Counted from the first letter of the stretch, positions 7,484 to 15,907 are shown. The stretch is 18,705 nt of DNA from Clostridia bacterium (GCA_017407375.1 JAFQWT010000019.1:1-18705); one strand, 5' to 3'. Notes: generated by a model not told the origin, from the sequence alone. Translations and numbers: made by a program.

Positions 7484-10150
7484 ATGGCAAGTTCTGTTTA
7501 CACAAAAATCTATTCCGAGATGGGTGGTGTGGATTTTTCGGGCGAGCCGTCCGAGATCTCGGAGCATCGCTTTGCCTATCTTGAGAATATGTACCGCGAC
7601 TACGAGTCGGGCGCGGGGGCGGGCATCGAGACGGTGCCCGGCTTCCGCCGGGTGGCATCGCTTGGCGAGCGGGTGCACGCCATCCACCCCGACCCGCGGG
7701 AGCGCGACGCCTTTCTTGTGCATGCGGGGGCGGGGCTTTACCGTCTCACCGCCGCCGAGCGGGACGCCGCCCCCTGTGGGCGGGCGGTCACGGAGGACGG
7801 TAGTGCCCTCCGCCTTGCCGAGGGGAGGAGCCGTGCCACGGTGCTTGCGGGGCGGCTGTGCCTTGTGGACGGGGAGCGCTACATCGTGACCGACGGTGAG
7901 ACCGCCGTCTCCGCCGAGAGCGGGGCGTACGTCCCCACGACCTACTCGGACGGAGCGCCGTACGAGCAGAAAAACCTCCTGACCGCCATGACCCTTGAGG
8001 AGTACCACCTGTTTGACAAGGAGACCTACGCCTACGGGAGCGATGGCCTGCAATACCGCGTGACCGACGGCGGCGTTTGCCTTGTGAGCGGCATCGCTTC
8101 CGAGGAGACCGAGGTCACGGTACCGGCGCGGGTCACGCTGGACGGGCGCGACTACGCCGTCTCCGGCATTGACGACTTTGCCTTCCGCGACGATGCGAAA
8201 ATTGAAACGCTGGTGCTTTCCGAGGGCATCACAACGCTCGGCCAGTGCTGCTTCTTCCGAATGAAGGCGCTAAAGACGGTGGTCATCCCCTCAACGGTGG
8301 CGATCCTTCCGAGCCAGAGCTTTGACGGCTGCACCTCGCTCTCGACCCTTTATCTCTCCGAGGGGCTTCTGGAGGTCAAGGGCCTCGCCTTCCAGGGGGC
8401 GCCCATCACGCGGGTCTATTACGCGGGTGCCACGGAGGAATACTACCTCATCAGCGGCAACGAGAACATCTTTCCGCTCCACAACCCGAACAACACCGTG
8501 CTTTACGGCGACTGCCGCTACAAGCGCACGCGCCTCCTTTTCCCAATCCATGGGGAGGGCGCGGAGGTCACGGCCGTCCGCCTGGACGGAGCCACCCCCG
8601 AGGCGTGGGAGGGGATCTCCTCCCGTGTGGAACGCCGCGCGGGGAAGCTCTGTCTGGTGCTGGTGGCGGATTCCTTCGACCTTCTCTATGCGAAAACGCT
8701 TTCTCTCTCCGTGCGGGTGGCCGATACGCTGGCCACCGAGCTCAGGGCCGAGGGAAGGGATTACGGGGGGAGCAGTGCCGAGGCGATCCACGGCTGCCGC
8801 CTGATCGCACGGTATGACGGGCGGCTCTTTCTCTCGGGAAATCCCGCCCTCCCCGGTCTTGTCTTTTATGCCCACCGCGATAGGAGCGGCGCCGTCCGCC
8901 CCGACTACGTGGGGGCCTACGACCGCTTCACCGACGGGGACGGGCGCGCCGAGGTGAAGGCCATGGTGCCGACCCCTGCCTACCTCCTCGTCCTTCTTGA
9001 GGCATCGGCCGAGGGACACTCGGTCTTTTGCCACGTGGGTGCCGACACCGAGAGCGACCTTGTCCCGCGCGTTTACCCCGCCGAGGGGGGCGCGGGGGCC
9101 GTGGGGTGCGTGGGCGAGGGCTGCGTTTTTCTTGACGACACGGTCTTTCTTTCCGAGAACGGCCTTGACGCCGTGGAGCGCGCCTCGCTTACCACGGAGA
9201 GGGCGGTCACGCACCGCTCGGACGCGGTGGACGCGCGCCTTTTAGCCGAGGACCTTCGGGGGGTCTCGCTCTTCCGCTACCGCTCCTACCTCGGTCTTGC
9301 CACCGAGGGGCGGGTGTACCTGGCCGACGGGCGCCGGCGCGGCACGCGGGACGGGCACGTGGATTACGAGTGGTATTACCTCTCGGGCATCGGCGTGCAC
9401 GTTGGCGACAGCGAGCGCTACCGCTACCGCACGGCGCTCCCCGCGGGGCTTTCCGAGGGGGACGAGCTGACGGTCGGCACGCAGACGCTGCGCGTGGCGC
9501 TCCACCCCGAGGGGGGCTATGCCGACGGCGTGAGCACCCTCAGTGTGGTGACCGAGGACGGCACACCCCTCCTCTATACGCCAAAGGGCGAGCTTGCCTA
9601 CCTCCTGGAGAGCGACGGCGAGCGGACGGGGGGCAGCTTTTCCCCCTCCACCGTCTTTTACGAATGCGCGGGTCTTCTCTTCTTTGGAACGGCGTCGGGA
9701 GACGTGTGCGTCTTCAACACCGACAAGCGCGAGGCGGACGGCCGCATTCCGCGGCGCTATTACAGCTTTGCAGGGCACGCCTACCTCTCGGGCTGTGCGA
9801 CGAGAAGCGAGCACTGCGGGCTGCCGCACCTTGCCAAAAGCACGGTGCGCGGGGGTGGCGCCGTAAAGCTGCGCGCCATGACGGGCGGCAAGGTGGAGGT
9901 GCGCGTCCGCACCGACCGCGAGGGCTGGCGCGTGGCCGACACGCTGTACGGCGGGCGCTTGGACTGGGGCGAGACCGACTTTGCCGCCGCGGAGTTCTCG
10001 TCCGAGCCCGACACCGTGGTCCCCCTGCGTGAGGGGGCGCGGCGCTGGGTGGAGAAGCAGCTTTATTTCGTATCGGAGGAATATCAGCGGCCCTTTGGCA
10101 TCATCACGGTGGCCTATCAGTACAGGACCGCAGGAAGGATAAGAGCATGA
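7484..10150 (+). CDS. Nozzle/tail-hub-like virion protein with inserted leucine-rich repeats
   Basis: This is an 888-residue beta-rich protein starting four bases after the preceding stop. Its N-terminus (MGGVDFSGEP at 13-22; RFAYLENMYRDYESG at 29-43; ETVPGFRR at 49-56) resembles the opening of podovirus nozzle or stabilisation proteins of the P22 gp10 / T7 gp12 kind, which form the short tail tube below the adaptor. Many later repeats of the type DGRLFLSGNP, ENGLDAVER and EGRVYLADGR look like beta-propeller blades. Residues about 187-345 instead read as BspA/LRR_5-like leucine-rich repeats (AFRDDAKIETLVLSEGITTL; KALKTVVIPSTVAILP; CTSLSTLYLSEGLLEV), spliced between YEQKNLLTAM and RTRLLFPIHG. 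The ATG is the first in frame. The end overlaps the next gene (ATGA). Confidence 0.65.
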   Translation: MASSVYTKIYSEMGGVDFSGEPSEISEHRFAYLENMYRDYESGAGAGIETVPGFRRVASLGERVHAIHPDPRERDAFLVHAGAGLYRLTAAERDAAPCGRAVTEDGSALRLAEGRSRATVLAGRLCLVDGERYIVTDGETAVSAESGAYVPTTYSDGAPYEQKNLLTAMTLEEYHLFDKETYAYGSDGLQYRVTDGGVCLVSGIASEETEVTVPARVTLDGRDYAVSGIDDFAFRDDAKIETLVLSEGITTLGQCCFFRMKALKTVVIPSTVAILPSQSFDGCTSLSTLYLSEGLLEVKGLAFQGAPITRVYYAGATEEYYLISGNENIFPLHNPNNTVLYGDCRYKRTRLLFPIHGEGAEVTAVRLDGATPEAWEGISSRVERRAGKLCLVLVADSFDLLYAKTLSLSVRVADTLATELRAEGRDYGGSSAEAIHGCRLIARYDGRLFLSGNPALPGLVFYAHRDRSGAVRPDYVGAYDRFTDGDGRAEVKAMVPTPAYLLVLLEASAEGHSVFCHVGADTESDLVPRVYPAEGGAGAVGCVGEGCVFLDDTVFLSENGLDAVERASLTTERAVTHRSDAVDARLLAEDLRGVSLFRYRSYLGLATEGRVYLADGRRRGTRDGHVDYEWYYLSGIGVHVGDSERYRYRTALPAGLSEGDELTVGTQTLRVALHPEGGYADGVSTLSVVTEDGTPLLYTPKGELAYLLESDGERTGGSFSPSTVFYECAGLLFFGTASGDVCVFNTDKREADGRIPRRYYSFAGHAYLSGCATRSEHCGLPHLAKSTVRGGGAVKLRAMTGGKVEVRVRTDREGWRVADTLYGGRLDWGETDFAAAEFSSEPDTVVPLREGARRWVEKQLYFVSEEYQRPFGIITVAYQYRTAGRIRA

Positions 10151-12114
10151 ATATCAGAAAAATTACCGAGGACGAGGTGCGCTCGCTTTGGGTCCAGCGC
10201 CTCTCCGACACGCCGAACCGCGCGGGGAGATTCGGCACGCCCGGCCTCACCGCCGCCGAGATCAAGGCGGCCTACGATGCCCTGGCCCTCAGGATCGTTG
10301 AGCGCTACAACGAGCTGGTGGACGACGTCCTCTCGGGTGAGGTGATGCGCGCCATGCCGACAGGGCACGGCGAGGACACGCTGGCCGACCTCTTTGACGA
10401 CGTGAAAAGCGGGCGGCTGGCCGAATGGCTGACGGTGGACGGCGTGCGCTCGCTCTCCCTGCTGGCCGCCGCCTACGACAGCCACACCCACGACGGGGAG
10501 TACGCGCCACTGGAGGGCGGGCGGATCCCCGCGCGCCTTTTACCCGAGAGCTACGAGAGCGCGTACGCCGAGGCCGAGCAGGAGCGTACCGCCGCCGAGC
10601 GCGAGCGCGTAGCGGAGGAGGCCGAGCGCGTGGCCGCCGAGGCGCGCCGCGCGGCCCTTGGCGAGGCGCTTGCCGAGACCATGGCCGCGGTGGAGGAGAG
10701 CCGCGCCGCCCTTGACCGCGTGCTCGGGAATGCCGAGGCCGAGGCCGAGGCGACAAGGGCCCTTGCCGAGGGGGCGCTCGGGCGGACGGTGCGCCTTGAA
10801 AAAAGGATAGAGAACCTGCGCGCCGCCGCCGAGGGCACGGCCTTTGCCTACTGCGAGGACAAGAGCGCTGCCTACGAAAAGCTTGTCCCCTCCACGGCGC
10901 TCCCCTACGCCGCCCTCCGTACGCTGGGGGGTGGCGGCGCGGGTGCCAACGCCCTGCATCTGGCGACCGATGTCCGCCTTACCAACGTGTACGGCACCTC
11001 CCTTGGGCATAGCGACGGGGAAACCCTCACACAGACCGCCACGACCTCGGGTCACGCCTTTTGGGAGGGGCTTGCCCTCCCCGTTCCCGCGGGGGTCACG
11101 TGCACGGTGGGCTTTGAGCTTTACGTGCCGTCCACCCTCCCCGCGAGCGAGGACGGGAATTTCTTCTTTGGTCTTTACCGCCGCGAGGAGGGGCGCGTCC
11201 TCACCTCGCTCACCCTGACGGTATCGGAGCGCGACACCTGGGTAAAGCGCGCCGTGTGCTTTACGGGCCCCACGTGGCTCGCGGCCGACGGCGACTACAC
11301 CGATGGCGGCCTTTTGATGCTCTCCTACACGGGGAGCTCCCTGCCCGCCGGTGAGTGCGTCCGCTTCCGCCGGCTGTCGCTCTCCCGCGGGATGGGCAGT
11401 ACCTACCGCGGCCCCGAGGAGGGGGAGGCGGTCAAGACCACTGCCCTTGTGGTCAAGGGACGGAACCTCATTCCCCTCCCTTACCCCTACCCCACGTCGG
11501 CCGACACGACCCTCTACGGCATGCGCTTTCTCCTGAACGGCGACGGCAGTCTGACGCTTTCGGGCGTGGCGGAGAGGAACATCTCCTATCCCCTTTACAC
11601 CGATGCCGACCACCTTTCGCTTCCCGAGGGGGAGGTGACGCTGAGCGGCGACCTGCCCGCGGGGGTGGAGCTCCTTCTGAAGACCGAGGAGAACGTGCGA
11701 AAGAAGGGGACCTTCACCCTCACGGAGAGCGACGCCTACCACGGGCACTATTATCTCTACTTCTATATCAAGGAGGGGACCGTGCTTTCCGAGGCAAGGG
11801 TCCAGCCCTTCCTCTGCCGTGGGGGTCCCAAGCCGCCCGTGCCCTACCGCGCGCCGCGGCGCTACGCCGTCCCCACGGTGCTGACGCGGCTGGCGGGCTA
11901 CGGACGGGCCGAGAACTACTACGACGTGGAGAGCGAGTGCTTTTACGGCATAACCGACCTTACGGGCGAAGCCAACCCCGAGCCCACCGTCACAAGGGTA
12001 TCGGGCTTTCCCGAGGGGGGCGTGATCCCCGTGGAGGCGGGCGGCTCGATCCTTTTCGAGAACGTGGGAGGGGACGCCGTCCTTTCACACGTCATTTTTG
12101 AGACCAAGCTTTAA
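10147..12114 (+). CDS. Tail-fibre / receptor-binding-like protein
   Basis: This is a 655-residue protein whose ATG overlaps the preceding stop. Residues 1-110 form a mixed N-terminal domain that could attach to the tail hub; YDSHTHDGEYAPLEGG (110-125) is a linker of a type common in phage fibres. A heptad-rich, Ala/Glu/Arg coiled coil spans about 138-230 and would drive trimerisation. The rest is beta-rich: a jelly-roll-like part (about 265-415), then RNLIPLPYPY (439-448) with LLNGDGSLTLSGVA (about 463-476), resembling carbohydrate-binding or fibre modules of Clostridia phages. It is the last long virion gene and the best candidate for host recognition. No catalytic depolymerase motif or template-variable repeat pair was seen. 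Confidence 0.7.
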   Translation: MNIRKITEDEVRSLWVQRLSDTPNRAGRFGTPGLTAAEIKAAYDALALRIVERYNELVDDVLSGEVMRAMPTGHGEDTLADLFDDVKSGRLAEWLTVDGVRSLSLLAAAYDSHTHDGEYAPLEGGRIPARLLPESYESAYAEAEQERTAAERERVAEEAERVAAEARRAALGEALAETMAAVEESRAALDRVLGNAEAEAEATRALAEGALGRTVRLEKRIENLRAAAEGTAFAYCEDKSAAYEKLVPSTALPYAALRTLGGGGAGANALHLATDVRLTNVYGTSLGHSDGETLTQTATTSGHAFWEGLALPVPAGVTCTVGFELYVPSTLPASEDGNFFFGLYRREEGRVLTSLTLTVSERDTWVKRAVCFTGPTWLAADGDYTDGGLLMLSYTGSSLPAGECVRFRRLSLSRGMGSTYRGPEEGEAVKTTALVVKGRNLIPLPYPYPTSADTTLYGMRFLLNGDGSLTLSGVAERNISYPLYTDADHLSLPEGEVTLSGDLPAGVELLLKTEENVRKKGTFTLTESDAYHGHYYLYFYIKEGTVLSEARVQPFLCRGGPKPPVPYRAPRRYAVPTVLTRLAGYGRAENYYDVESECFYGITDLTGEANPEPTVTRVSGFPEGGVIPVEAGGSILFENVGGDAVLSHVIFETKL

Positions 12115-12123
12115 GGAGGAACC

Positions 12124-12336
12124 ATGAAAGGAATGAAAGAACGCCTGGCCAAGGCCAACGGGACCGCGGCCGCGCGCTACGGGGAGCGTGTGAACGCCCT
12201 CTTGCGGGAGCGCTACACCCTTTCCGAGGAGCTTTCCCTCCTGCGCCGCCGCGATACCGCCCCCGAGGCCTTTGCCGCCTACACGGCCTTTGCCGAGGAG
12301 TGCAAGCAGCGCGCAAAAGCGGAGGAGGGCGTATGA
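12124..12336 (+). CDS. Small helical protein downstream of the fibre
   Basis: This is a 70-residue protein of unknown function. AAGGAGG begins within the stop region of the fibre gene and lies five to six bases before the ATG, a strong site. The protein is basic-to-neutral and fully helical, with an RYGERVNALLRERYTLSEEL segment (about 19-38) that would form an amphipathic helix pair; there is no membrane segment. Its stop overlaps the next start in an ATGA. By position it could be a fibre chaperone or a small tail accessory, but nothing in the sequence proves either. Confidence 0.7.
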   Translation: MKGMKERLAKANGTAAARYGERVNALLRERYTLSEELSLLRRRDTAPEAFAAYTAFAEECKQRAKAEEGV

Positions 12337-12764
12337 TCTATCATCTGACCGAGGCGGGCTTTGGCCTTTGCTTTGAGCGCGAGCCGATCGCCGCCGACGG
12401 TGAAGTCTTGTTTACATTTATCGGCGCCGAGGCGACACGCATCGGCATTAACGGGAAATTCTACCCCGTCAAGGAGGGGGCGGCGCGCGTGCCGCGCGCC
12501 CACCTTACCGAGCAGTTTGGCGTAACGGCCTACACCGCCGACGGGCACCGCTATCACTGTGACGCCCTGGCGATCGTCCCCGAGGGCGGGGAGGGGGAGG
12601 TCCTTTTGCCGCTTTCCGACTGTGAGAGCCGCCTGCTCCTTTCGCTCTCCGCAAGGGCAAGGGAGCAGGAAAAGCGCCTCCGCGCGGTGGAGGATGCCCT
12701 TGCCCGCCTTACCGAGGAGTGCCACGGGGCGCCCATTACCTTTGGTGGTTTGTATGAAAGTTAA
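12333..12764 (+). CDS. Small tail-accessory-like protein (beta domain plus coiled coil)
   Basis: This is a 143-residue protein starting at the ATG overlapping the preceding stop; the longer frame is rejected because it would run into the previous gene. The first 95 residues are beta-rich (EVLFTFIGAEATRIGINGKF, then YTADGHRYHCDALAIVPEGG), suggesting an immunoglobulin-like or baseplate-type domain. Residues about 100-128 form a helix (ARAREQEKRLRAVEDALARL) that could oligomerise. This layout resembles upper-baseplate or fibre-associated proteins of Clostridia phages, but I do not recognise a named family. The end overlaps the next gene by 11 bases. Confidence 0.65.
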   Translation: MIYHLTEAGFGLCFEREPIAADGEVLFTFIGAEATRIGINGKFYPVKEGAARVPRAHLTEQFGVTAYTADGHRYHCDALAIVPEGGEGEVLLPLSDCESRLLLSLSARAREQEKRLRAVEDALARLTEECHGAPITFGGLYES

Positions 12765-13386
12765 AACAACGATCCGCTCGCTTTGGGCGGTAGGTATCCT
12801 TTGCCTTGCCCTTCTCTTCACCGCTCTGCCCGCGGCCGCCGCCGAGGCGGGGAGTGAGCCCGCCACCACCGCCGCTGTCACGGCGGCGGTGGACGAGGCG
12901 CCCGAGGGGGAGGGCGGCGGCGCGCCGCTTTCGGCGGCGGTGGCCGAATTTTTCCGTGAGAACTCCGCCGAGCTGATCTCGGGGGCGACCTTTGCCCTCA
13001 CGCTCTTCCTCGGCCTTCTCTTCCGTAAAAAGCTGGTGCCGGGGCTCCTTGAGGCGCTGTCGGGCCTTTTGGGCCGCAGCCGCGAGGCCTGCGAGATGCT
13101 AAAGACGGGACACGCCGAGGAGCGGCGCGAGCTTGAGCGTGTGCTTGCGCGCGCCGAGGAGATCTTAGAGGCGGCCAAGGCCGCCGCCGCGCGGGCCGAG
13201 GAGGTCAGCGAGAGCATCCGAAGGGGGGAGGGCGACACGGCCGACGTGCGCCGCGTGCTGGGGGAGCAGGCCGACCTGCTTTACACCCTTCTTATGAGCG
13301 CAAGTCTGCCGCAGTACCAGAAAGACCGCATTGGAGAGGCCCACGCGGCCAGCGTCAGGGCCCTTACGGAGAAGCGCGATGTCTAA
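12754..13386 (+). CDS. Membrane-anchored coiled-coil protein of the phage 3' cluster
   Basis: This is a 210-residue protein starting at 12754 inside the end of the previous gene; I prefer this ATG because it gives a classic signal peptide (basic start MKVKTTIR, hydrophobic core LWAVGILCLALLFTALP, small-residue exit AAAAEA at about residues 26-31). An acidic linker follows, then a second hydrophobic segment (about 72-90) and a long Ala/Glu/Arg coiled coil (about 105-165), ending with LLYTLLMSASLPQYQKDRIG (about 179-198). It is probably exported and membrane-bound, with the coil on one face. Linked to two further membrane genes, it may act in host lysis or DNA entry, for example as a holin partner or a spanin-like coil, but this is inference. 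It has no enzyme motif. Confidence 0.65.
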   Translation: MKVKTTIRSLWAVGILCLALLFTALPAAAAEAGSEPATTAAVTAAVDEAPEGEGGGAPLSAAVAEFFRENSAELISGATFALTLFLGLLFRKKLVPGLLEALSGLLGRSREACEMLKTGHAEERRELERVLARAEEILEAAKAAAARAEEVSESIRRGEGDTADVRRVLGEQADLLYTLLMSASLPQYQKDRIGEAHAASVRALTEKRDV

Positions 13387-13738
13387 GCGGCTGCTTTTCC
13401 GCGCCCTCGGCTACCTTTTCTGCCTGGTGCCGCCCATCCTTGCCATCCTTGAGCGCTTTCCGCTCTGGGCGCGCGAGGGGAGCGCCTCTGTGATCTCGGG
13501 CCTTTCGCTGCTCCTGCTTCTGGTGGCGGCCATTCCCCTGCGGCGCGGGCTGCTCTCGCTCTGCCGCCGCTTTCTCTCCTCGCCCTCGGCCTTTACGGTA
13601 TGGGGCATCCTCTGGCTGCTTTGCGAGTGGCTGGGGCACATCCTCACGGCGGTGGCCGACATTGCCCTTGTGGCCACGGTCTCCTCCTTTGTGGGGGCGA
13701 TCTTCTTCCGTCTGTCGATCCGGGGGGAGAGCGTATGA
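13379..13738 (+). CDS. Small multi-spanning membrane protein, holin candidate
   Basis: This is a 119-residue hydrophobic protein whose ATG overlaps the previous stop (ATGTCTAA). Four hydrophobic stretches are visible: about 9-25, 37-54, 71-90 and 92-110, with Arg-rich turns (PLRRGLLSLCRRF) between the second and third. Size, hydrophobicity and position after the fibre genes suggest a holin, which forms membrane holes at the end of infection. No endolysin is encoded next to it, which weakens this call. A structural membrane role paired with the neighbours is the alternative. Confidence 0.6.
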   Translation: MSKRLLFRALGYLFCLVPPILAILERFPLWAREGSASVISGLSLLLLLVAAIPLRRGLLSLCRRFLSSPSAFTVWGILWLLCEWLGHILTAVADIALVATVSSFVGAIFFRLSIRGESV

Positions 13739-14550
13739 GCCGTGACCTTTTCACGCTGGCGGCGGAGGGGAGCGACCGCGCCAGCATGGCGGCAAGGCGC
13801 ACCCTTGCCGAGCATACGGGCGGGATCCTCCTCGTCTTTTGTCTGCTCCTGACGGCGGCGATCCCCCTGGTGCTTTTGGAGCTTGTCAACCCCTTCTCGC
13901 CCGAGTTCTTCATGCGGACGGCGTACACGGGGCTGTCCTCTTACCTTGCCTACCTGCTCTTTCTCCCCGAGGGAAAGCGCTCGGCCGCCCTCACGGAGGG
14001 GGAATACCGCCGCTCGGGAGAGCGGCTGGCGGCCCTCTCGGAGGTGGTGCGCGGGGGGCACCTGACTGCCTTCTTTGACTTTTGCCAACGGGCGGCGGAG
14101 CGGGAGGCCGAGCGGCACCGTGAGGCGCTGCTGGCGCTCTCCCGGGCCGAGGGGCTCTCCCCACGCCGAAAAAAGCGCGCCGAGCGGCGCGCCGCACGCG
14201 TGCGGGCGGTGCCCATCTCCCCCGCGAGGATCCTTTGCGGGGAGGGGCGGGGCGAGGTGAACGACGTGGGGCGCCGCCACCTCTCCTACGGGGCAAGGAG
14301 CGCCCTCGCCCGCCCGCTTCTGATCCTCGGTACGGCGATCCTCTTTTCCTCGGTCAATTTCCTGCCGGGGGCCACGCCGGACGCCGCCACCGCGGTGCGG
14401 ATCCTTTCGGGCATCTTCGGTGTGACGATGGCCGCCTTTGCGGGCTACGCCGCGGGGTGCGGGGAGATCCGCTACCAAACGGCCGACCGCCGCCGCAGGA
14501 TCCTTTTCCTCTCTTCCTTTTTTGAGGAGGCAGGTCTTACCGCCGAATAA
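13735..14550 (+). CDS. Polytopic membrane protein, last gene of the phage cluster
   Basis: This is a 271-residue protein starting at the ATG that overlaps the preceding stop. Two membrane segments occur near the N-terminus (about 30-50 and 60-78) and two near the C-terminus (about 194-214 and 222-241). Between them lies a basic, helical, presumably cytoplasmic region of about 110 residues, rich in Arg and Glu (KRSAALTEGEYRRSGERLAA; RRKKRAERRAARVRAV). I recognise no function. Its tight coupling to the two preceding membrane genes suggests they work as a unit. The gene ends directly at the terminator, so it closes the phage transcript. Confidence 0.7.
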   Translation: MSRDLFTLAAEGSDRASMAARRTLAEHTGGILLVFCLLLTAAIPLVLLELVNPFSPEFFMRTAYTGLSSYLAYLLFLPEGKRSAALTEGEYRRSGERLAALSEVVRGGHLTAFFDFCQRAAEREAERHREALLALSRAEGLSPRRKKRAERRAARVRAVPISPARILCGEGRGEVNDVGRRHLSYGARSALARPLLILGTAILFSSVNFLPGATPDAATAVRILSGIFGVTMAAFAGYAAGCGEIRYQTADRRRRILFLSSFFEEAGLTAE

Positions 14551-14588
14551 AAAAGGGGCGAGCCACCCTCGGGTGGCTCGCTTTTTTA
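14551..14588. terminator. Bidirectional intrinsic terminator between phage cluster and host gene
   Basis: The hairpin GCGAGCCACCC / GGGTGGCTCGC (14558-14568 with 14571-14581, effective four-base loop) is followed by six T on the plus strand and preceded by a run of A, which becomes a T run on the minus strand. It therefore ends both the phage transcript and the convergent acyltransferase transcript. The acyltransferase stop codon (14586-14588) partly lies in the T run. Confidence 0.9.
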
Positions 14589-15803
14589 TTGCCCCTTGAT
14601 CTCGTGTATGGTAAAGAGCGACTGCTCGTAGAAGATCTTGACGATGTTGATGATCTTCATGGTCATGCGGCCGTCCTCGGGGTAGCAGCGGTAGATATCG
14701 TCGTCGTGCTGGATCTCAAAATAGCGCCCCGGCTTGAAGGGGAGCGAGGCGAAGTTGGAAATACCGATGACGCGGTCCTTCTCCTCCCCGCGAATGGTGC
14801 CGACAAAGCGGAAGCCGTAGCGCGAGAGGGTGATCTCGCCCTCGCCCGCGTCGGCAAACTTGTTCTTCTCGGGGTCGATCATCTGGACGCGCACGCCTGT
14901 GGCGATGACGTCCTCCACCCCGCGCTCCATTTTGGCACGGAGGGCCTCGTAGATCCCGCGGCTCCAGGCGGAGACGTGGCGCACCTCCTCACCGAACTCG
15001 CTTTCCCGATGCAAAAAGCCGTACTCGTCACACCGCTCGGCATAGCCGCACTCGGTGCAATAGATGACGCTCTTATCGCGGACGCGCATGGTGAACTCAC
15101 GGTGGCAATGGGGGCAGACGTAAAGGACGTTCTCAAGCCCCTCGATGACGTTGCCGCGGCGGTACTTGATGCGCAGGCGCTCCTGCTCCTCGTACGCGTC
15201 AAACTGCATGGCCTCGTCGGTCAGCTCACGGATCCTTGAGAGCGACATCTCGGAAAGCTCCTCCTTACCGAAGAGCTTGTAGATGTCCATATAGGTGCGC
15301 CCGGGGCGCACGCCCTTACCCCACTTGGGAAGCACGAAGTAGGCGCCGCTGGCGCGGGCCACGTAGATATCGGCACCCAGCCACTGCAAAAAGCGGTAGG
15401 TGGCGTCGGGGATCGGGGTGGAGAGGCCGTCCTCGGTCATCAGGCCCGCGGGGTAGATGGCCAGGATCCCGCCCGAGGCAATGACGGCGCGCATCTTGCG
15501 GATCTCGTCAATGTGGGTCTGGAACTGCTGCTTGGGGATCACCCCCATACGGGAGATGATGCCCTTGACGGGCAGCGTATTGAAAAAGGAGCGGCTGATA
15601 ACGTAGGTCATGGGGGTACGGGTCGCACCGATGAGGTTGACAAAGTCGAGGGCCGACTGGTGGTTGGCAATGACGACGAAGGGACCCTTTTTCCCCTTGA
15701 TCTCATTGCGGAGCATCGTACGGCGAAAAAGGAGCCGCGCCGCAAGACCTGCCACGGCACGCCCCAACCAATACACAAAACGGTTGCGTTTGACGGCGTT
15801 CAT
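14586..15803 (-). CDS. PlsC-type 1-acylglycerol-phosphate acyltransferase with zinc ribbon
   Basis: This is a 405-residue protein. The N-terminal domain has the acyltransferase NHQSALD box (His48 and Asp53, the catalytic HX4D pair), a substrate region near GVIPKQQ (87-93) and YPAG (117-120) where most relatives have a PEG-type motif with Glu. The family acylates lysophosphatidic acid to phosphatidic acid at the inner membrane face. C-terminal to it lie a zinc ribbon with Cys230/Cys233 and Cys249/Cys252, and a beta-rich domain (about 315-390) that may be PH/GRAM-like. A start at 15803 is supported by GGGAGG seven bases upstream and by a well-placed promoter. The added C-terminal half makes it longer than simple PlsC proteins. 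It is a host gene. Confidence 0.8.
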   Translation of the reverse strand: MNAVKRNRFVYWLGRAVAGLAARLLFRRTMLRNEIKGKKGPFVVIANHQSALDFVNLIGATRTPMTYVISRSFFNTLPVKGIISRMGVIPKQQFQTHIDEIRKMRAVIASGGILAIYPAGLMTEDGLSTPIPDATYRFLQWLGADIYVARASGAYFVLPKWGKGVRPGRTYMDIYKLFGKEELSEMSLSRIRELTDEAMQFDAYEEQERLRIKYRRGNVIEGLENVLYVCPHCHREFTMRVRDKSVIYCTECGYAERCDEYGFLHRESEFGEEVRHVSAWSRGIYEALRAKMERGVEDVIATGVRVQMIDPEKNKFADAGEGEITLSRYGFRFVGTIRGEEKDRVIGISNFASLPFKPGRYFEIQHDDDIYRCYPEDGRMTMKIINIVKIFYEQSLFTIHEIKGQ

Positions 15804-15830
15804 AATGTCCTCCCTTATGGGGATACGTAT

Positions 15831-15859
15831 AGTATAGCATAAACGGCCCTAAAATTCAA
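15831..15859 (-). promoter_or_regulatory. Sigma-70-type promoter of the acyltransferase gene
   Basis: On the minus strand, TTGAAT (15854-15859) and TATACT (15831-15836) are separated by 17 bases. The start codon lies 27 bases after the -10 box, leaving room for a short leader with a GGGAGG ribosome binding site. Confidence 0.8.
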
Positions 15860-15907
15860 GGGGGTAGCCAAAGGGAAAAACGCCCAAGAAAAAGCGCCGA
15901 AAATACC

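Noticed and set aside
6548..8053. Minus-strand open frame of about 500 codons
   Set aside because: It is highly rich in Arg, Pro and Gly, which is typical of antisense frames in GC-rich genes, and crosses two supported plus-strand genes.
10147..12114. Diversity-generating retroelement target in the fibre gene
   Set aside because: No reverse transcriptase and no template/variable repeat pair were seen in the window.
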